Assembly: GCA_964624145.1 (NCBI GenBank)
Contig: CAZUXT010000014.1
Span: forward strand, 6,584 to 70,583
Source: WJMT01 sp964624145
Lineage (GTDB): Bacteria; Acidobacteriota; Aminicenantia; Aminicenantales; Aminicenantaceae
Direction: 5' to 3'
Length of the DNA stretch: 64,000 nt
The notes below the pieces were generated by a model that saw nothing but the letters and a program-made list of their open reading frames with translations, was not told the origin of the DNA and did not search any database. Below, piece by piece: positions 61,897 to 64,000 of this stretch. The stretch's first letter is position 1. Every line of letters begins with the position of its first letter. A program made the position numbers and the translations under genes.

Positions 61897-62609
61897 TATC
61901 TGCTGACCTCCAAGGATATGATATTTCTTTTTCTTATCTGAGTACCTTGGCTTGGATTTTGATTGATTATGATTCCTGACCTCAGTCCTGGATAATAGGA
62001 ACGCCTGATATCTCCTATGCGGAATCCCATTTCTTTTAATTTTTCGATGACCTTTGAAGCCTGCTTTCCAAGAAGGTCCGGCATCAGATATTTTTCTTCT
62101 AAACTCCCCTGGCTTACCAGCAGGTCAACACTCGAATGAACCGGGACTTCTGTTTGCTCCGGAGGGTATTGACTGATCACTCTTCCCGCAGGAAAAGCAG
62201 ATGTGTGAACGTGGGATATGTTCCCTTTTACAAGACCCACATTCTGGAATATGTCATCCACGGATTGAAGGTCTTTTCCTGTCAGTTTTGGAACTTCGAA
62301 TTTTTCCAGACCGGCGCTCAAGACTACTTTGACTATTTTATTAAGCTTGACTTTTGATTTGGCCGGAGGGTCCTGAGAAATGATTTTTCCTCTTTCAAAG
62401 TGTTTGTCCAGCTCAACGCCGCTTTTGACTATGGAGAGCTTTTTTTCCTGGAGTAAGTCTTTGGCTTCATCAAGTGTCTTGCCTGTAAGGTCTGGAATAT
62501 TGGCCATTTCACCGGCTACCGTGATTTTGTAAGCCAGTGTGGCGGAGAGAAAAAAAAGGTTTAAAAATATGAGGATAATTACTAATATTTTATAGTATTT
62601 ATTTATCAT
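61896..62609 (-). CDS. Membrane-anchored triple PASTA-domain protein
   Basis: 237 residues: an N-terminal transmembrane anchor (about residues 6-28) and three PASTA domains (about 36-97, 102-167 and 172-237), beginning with IPDLTGKTLDEAKDLL. PASTA domains bind peptidoglycan fragments or muropeptides and usually belong to Ser/Thr kinases or PBPs; here there is no kinase domain. PASTA-kinase genes next to rpe are common in other bacteria, so this may be a relic or simplified form of that arrangement. Confidence 0.88.
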   Translation of the reverse strand: MINKYYKILVIILIFLNLFFLSATLAYKITVAGEMANIPDLTGKTLDEAKDLLQEKKLSIVKSGVELDKHFERGKIISQDPPAKSKVKLNKIVKVVLSAGLEKFEVPKLTGKDLQSVDDIFQNVGLVKGNISHVHTSAFPAGRVISQYPPEQTEVPVHSSVDLLVSQGSLEEKYLMPDLLGKQASKVIEKLKEMGFRIGDIRRSYYPGLRSGIIINQNPSQGTQIRKRNIISLEVSR

Positions 62610-62622
62610 TTTATATCATATT

Positions 62623-62637
62623 CATGAATAATCCCTG
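62623..62637. repeat. Solitary repeat C end
   Basis: CATGAATAATCCCTG matches the inverted C border (consensus TATGAATAATCCTGG). No companion border is seen on the side of the PASTA gene. Confidence 0.5.
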
Positions 62638-62653
62638 TTGACGAGGAATCAAC

Positions 62654-62674
62654 TTAATCTATACCATAGATTAA
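62654..62674. promoter_or_regulatory. Perfect 9-bp palindrome upstream of threonine aldolase
   Basis: TTAATCTAT (62654-62662) and ATAGATTAA (62666-62674) are exact complements with a 3-base spacer. It is about 130 bases upstream of ltaE and 45 upstream of the PASTA gene start, a suitable place for an operator or a small hairpin. No regulator family is assigned. Confidence 0.4.
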
Positions 62675-62802
62675 TAACCAAGTAAACATTAAAAGTGTTG
62701 CCATTCCGGTCAATTTTCGTTTTAAATATATTTTACAAACCATTCAATATTGAAAATTTTGGATATAAGGTCTAAAGTAGGAACAGACCGGGAGGAGCCG
62801 TG

Positions 62803-63837
62803 ATGAAAAAATATTCAGATTTTCGTTCAGATACCGTTACCAAACCCACACCCGAGATGCGAAAAGCCATGGCCGAAGCTGTGGTGGGGGATGATGTATT
62901 AGGAGATGACCCTACGGTAAAGAAGCTGGAATCTCTGGCAGCAGAGTTGATGGGAAAGCAGGCTGCCCTGTTTGTTCCATCCGGGACCATGGGGAATTCC
63001 ATTGCCATAAAAGCCTGGACCCGTGAGCTGGACGAGGTGATCATAGAAGCCCGCTCGCATATCTATAATATGGAATCCACTCATATGACTTTCATTTCAC
63101 GGGTATCTCCCAGGGTGCTCTCATCTCACAGAGGCGCTATGGATCCGGAAGAAATCGAAAAAAACATAAAGAAGCCATCCGTACACCTGCCCAGGACCTC
63201 CCTTATATGCATAGAAAACACCCACAACAACTGGGGAGGCGCTGTTGTCCCTATAGAAAATATGAGAACCATAAGGAAAATTGCGGACAAACACGGAATT
63301 AAGGTCCATCTGGATGGAGCCCGCATATTCAATGCCAGTGTGGCATCCGGGATTCCGGTAAAAGATTATACGGAAACAGCGGATTCAGTTATGTTTTGTC
63401 TTTCAAAAGGACTATCCGCTCCCATCGGATCTATTCTGGCAGGATCCGGGGATTTCATAGATTTTAGCTGCAGGATCCGAAAAGCTCTGGGAGGAGCCAT
63501 GAGGCAGGTTGGGGTCATTGCTGCCCCTGGTATTATTGCCTTGGAAAAAATGGTCTCAAGGCTGAAAGAAGACCATAAAAGGGCCAAAAAATTGGCTCTC
63601 GGCATATACCGGCTTCCCGGAATAAAGTTAGATCCGGAGGATGTTGAAACGGATATCATTATTTTCGGAGTCGAGCATCCTCACTTATCTGCTGCGGATT
63701 TATTGAAGAAGCTTGAACAGAAAGGGATTTTGGCTCTTTCTGTTCCTCAGGGGATCCGTTTTGTCACCAATAGGGGCATCGATGACGAGGATATAGAGAG
63801 AACCATCACCGCCTTTACCAACATCCTCCATTCATAA
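62803..63837 (+). CDS. ltaE: Low-specificity L-threonine aldolase
   Basis: PLP enzyme that splits threonine into glycine and acetaldehyde. The 344-residue protein has the family start YSDFRSDTVTKPTPEMRKAM, the GxVHLDGAR-like IKVHLDGARIFNA and the PLP lysine in CLSKGLSAPIGS. ATG 62803 is chosen because GGAGGAG is 5 bases before it; a GTG one codon earlier is possible. The last codons and the TAA coincide with the border of the repeat at 63826, so the terminal residues may be supplied by the element. Confidence 0.92.
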   Translation: MKKYSDFRSDTVTKPTPEMRKAMAEAVVGDDVLGDDPTVKKLESLAAELMGKQAALFVPSGTMGNSIAIKAWTRELDEVIIEARSHIYNMESTHMTFISRVSPRVLSSHRGAMDPEEIEKNIKKPSVHLPRTSLICIENTHNNWGGAVVPIENMRTIRKIADKHGIKVHLDGARIFNASVASGIPVKDYTETADSVMFCLSKGLSAPIGSILAGSGDFIDFSCRIRKALGGAMRQVGVIAAPGIIALEKMVSRLKEDHKRAKKLALGIYRLPGIKLDPEDVETDIIIFGVEHPHLSAADLLKKLEQKGILALSVPQGIRFVTNRGIDDEDIERTITAFTNILHS

Positions 63838-64000
63838 AAGCTGCCGATAACATATCTATACTCCTGACTTTCATCAGGCAAGCTGGTTCTTCAGCCCGCT
63901 GATTTTTCCCAGCGAGTAAAATCAGCTTATTCCTCGGCTCGCTCTCCTCTGCGAGGAACCATGCCCGCTCGCCTCCGGATGACTTCAGAACCAGCCAGCC
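63826..64000 (+). repeat. Repeat C left end followed by repeat B copy 2 (cut by window edge)
   Basis: The stretch TTCATAAAAGCTGCCGATAA at 63831-63850 is identical to 20300-20319. Repeat B starts at 63867 in the orientation opposite to copy 1 and runs to the window end, about 134 of 145 bp. Its inner hairpin GCTGATTTT/AAAATCAGC (on the complementary strand) keeps the pairing of copy 1 with different bases. Confidence 0.85.

Noticed and set aside
62623..63850. Threonine aldolase as cargo of a C element
   Set aside because: The two C ends on either side point away from the gene, so they cannot be the borders of one element carrying it.
1..64000. tRNA or rRNA genes
   Set aside because: None recognised on either strand. 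The gene-free spaces are filled by repeats or are too short.

Overview
The window is a 64 kb piece of a bacterial chromosome with moderate-to-low GC and densely packed genes. The cell it describes is Gram-negative: it has Lgt/LspA lipoprotein processing, a BamD-like lipoprotein, two outer-membrane proteins and an ExbD/TolR protein, together with a rod-shape operon. The tandem DUF507 genes, the fused radical-SAM/DUF2344 gene and the overall gene style suggest an uncultured lineage of the Aminicenantes (OP8)/Acidobacteriota type. That assignment is inference only, because no rRNA is present. A run of 100 Ns at 31957-32056 shows that the sequence is a draft or metagenome scaffold.

Layout. 1-4.4 kb: 3' part of ileS, then lspA, lgt and rluD. 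4.7-8.6 kb: an EF-G-like GTPase and a secreted M14 peptidase. 8.8-19.3 kb: a central-carbon block. One arm on the minus strand carries icd, mdh, fumarase beta, sucC and sucD. The divergent arm carries acnB, an SDR and a split B12-dependent acyl-CoA mutase whose active-site residues are of the isobutyryl-CoA mutase type, not the methylmalonyl type. 19.4-24.5 kb: an M23 peptidase, then fmt/def, a PqqD-like protein and an OPT transporter. 24.6-30 kb: mreBCD-mrdA-rodA. 30-34.5 kb: a radical-SAM/DUF2344 gene split by a false assembly gap, an acyl-CoA dehydrogenase and exbD. 34.8-39.2 kb: a glycosyltransferase island with interleaved coiled-coil proteins. 39.2-46 kb: an ACT protein, an amidotransferase, a PKD/barrel protein, rmlD, a thioesterase, a DUF507 pair and an NSS sodium symporter with its tiny MetS subunit. 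46-51.5 kb: nusA-infB-ylxP-rbfA-nrnA-truB. 52-62.6 kb: a membrane pyrophosphatase, miaB, recN, a subtilase, an outer-membrane protein, bamD-like, an epimerase, rpe and a PASTA protein. 62.8-63.8 kb: threonine aldolase.

The feature not explained by ordinary annotation is a set of intergenic, gene-less repeats. Family A (about 187 bp, five copies) and family B (145 bp, two copies) both have terminal inverted repeats and internal hairpins that keep pairing while the bases change. Family C ends (consensus near CCTGGTTATTCATAAAA) act as outer borders. At 51606-52083 one complete A and one complete B sit between two C ends. The repeats occupy nearly every gene-free stretch over 300 bp and often abut stop codons. 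No tRNA, rRNA, CRISPR array, transposase or phage gene was seen.

The genes together describe a TCA-type carbon metabolism joined to branched or short-chain acyl-CoA conversion. Sodium-linked energetics are likely, from a K+-dependent membrane PPase with a sodium-type glutamate and the NSS symporter. Several genes have a -10 box only 8-9 nt before a start codon without a ribosome binding site, which suggests leaderless transcripts.
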